DNA from: DASQPA01 sp963757335
GTDB taxonomy: Bacteria; Acidobacteriota; Thermoanaerobaculia; Multivoradales; UBA5704
Direction of reading: 5' to 3'
NCBI GenBank assembly: GCA_963757335.1
Contig: CAVWRJ010000021.1
Span: forward strand, 310,001-374,000
Length of the DNA stretch: 64,000 bases
Both the position numbers and the translations under genes were made by a program. The notes below the pieces were generated by a model. That model was not told the DNA's origin. It ran no database searches and worked only from the letters and a program-made list of their open reading frames with translations. Positions 63,894-64,000 of this stretch are shown piece after piece (positions within the stretch are counted from its first letter, which is position 1; every line of letters starts with the position of its first letter).

Positions 63894-64000
63894 GCACGGC
63901 CGCCCTTCCATTCTTGGATATCCCGAAGCTCGCCGGCCAGCGTGACCTGAGCCTCGCTAACGTCTTCAGGCTCCAGATCAGTGATGGCTGCAGCCTCAAT
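63890..64000 (-). CDS. MazE-like antitoxin, partial at right edge
   Basis: The last 36 codons of a frame ending EAQVTLAGELRDIQEWKGGRA, open to the right edge of the window. Size and four-base overlap with mazF support an antitoxin; the DNA-binding N-terminus is outside the window, so the family is not certain. Confidence 0.65.
   Translation of the reverse strand: MEAAAITDLEPEDVSEAQVTLAGELRDIQEWKGGRA

Overview
The window reads as chromosomal DNA of a high-G+C, Gram-negative (diderm) bacterium. It has a TonB-dependent receptor, LolA, outer-membrane barrels, lipoproteins and the diaminopimelate branch of lysine synthesis. A receptor with an N-terminal carboxypeptidase-regulatory-like domain, an exported FG-GAP repeat protein with a C-terminal sorting-like tail, and a kdp operon containing a porin and a KimA-like permease all suggest Acidobacteriota, perhaps near Thermoanaerobaculia. 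This placement is an inference from gene content; no rRNA or universal marker was searched. No tRNA, rRNA, CRISPR array, insertion sequence or prophage was recognised.

Layout. 1-4716: a caspase-like peptidase (minus strand, cut by the left edge, open for 522 codons to base 1) stands 57 bp from a divergent two-gene operon of CHAT proteins. The first CHAT protein has lost its catalytic histidine; the second has an intact His/Cys pair behind a long helical N-terminus. The block abuts a 3' remnant of sbcC (about 4838-5263), so it looks like inserted accessory DNA. 5301-6680: a flap-type exonuclease, then an orphan MNT nucleotidyltransferase antitoxin followed by what may be the first codons of a lost HEPN toxin. 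6671-12507: secreted FG-GAP protein, secreted HExxH protein, htpG, DUF421 protein. 12590-14244: a decayed aminotransferase and two lanthipeptide-like precursor genes with no modification enzyme in view. 14304-20538: the lysine/DAP operon asd-lysC-dapB-dapA-dapD, a 42-bp minisatellite and an M20 peptidase likely to be DapE. 20699-31296: mixed housekeeping and membrane genes (DUF3592, DUF3800, fabI, manC, trmB, phosphodiesterase, map, ABC exporter, epimerase, SRPBCC). 31355-39510: TonB receptor, HD hydrolase, LON-domain protein, TPR-like protein, CDF exporter, ferritin-like protein. 39629-53003: a large potassium locus on the minus strand, transcribed as response regulator, histidine kinase, a 27-residue membrane peptide, kdpF, kdpA, kdpB, kdpC, porin, kimA-like, and a KdpD sensor fused to a PTS EIIA domain. 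53046-60207: folK, FYDLN-acid protein, lolA, tgt, yajC, secDF. 60360-64000: Rpn/DUF4351 nuclease, rel (RelA/SpoT), and a mazEF pair cut by the right edge.

Four otherwise well-preserved genes (dapD, the porin, the response regulator, lolA) each need a one-base frame correction, and tgt lacks a normal start codon. At least one lies in a seven-base homopolymer, so sequencing or assembly error is the first explanation. The most attractive leads are the caspase/pseudo-CHAT/CHAT locus, the enzyme-less precursor pair with a duplicated flanking segment, a hairpin with four GATATC repeats that covers the ribosome-binding site of an ABC exporter, and the unusual sensory wiring of the kdp locus.
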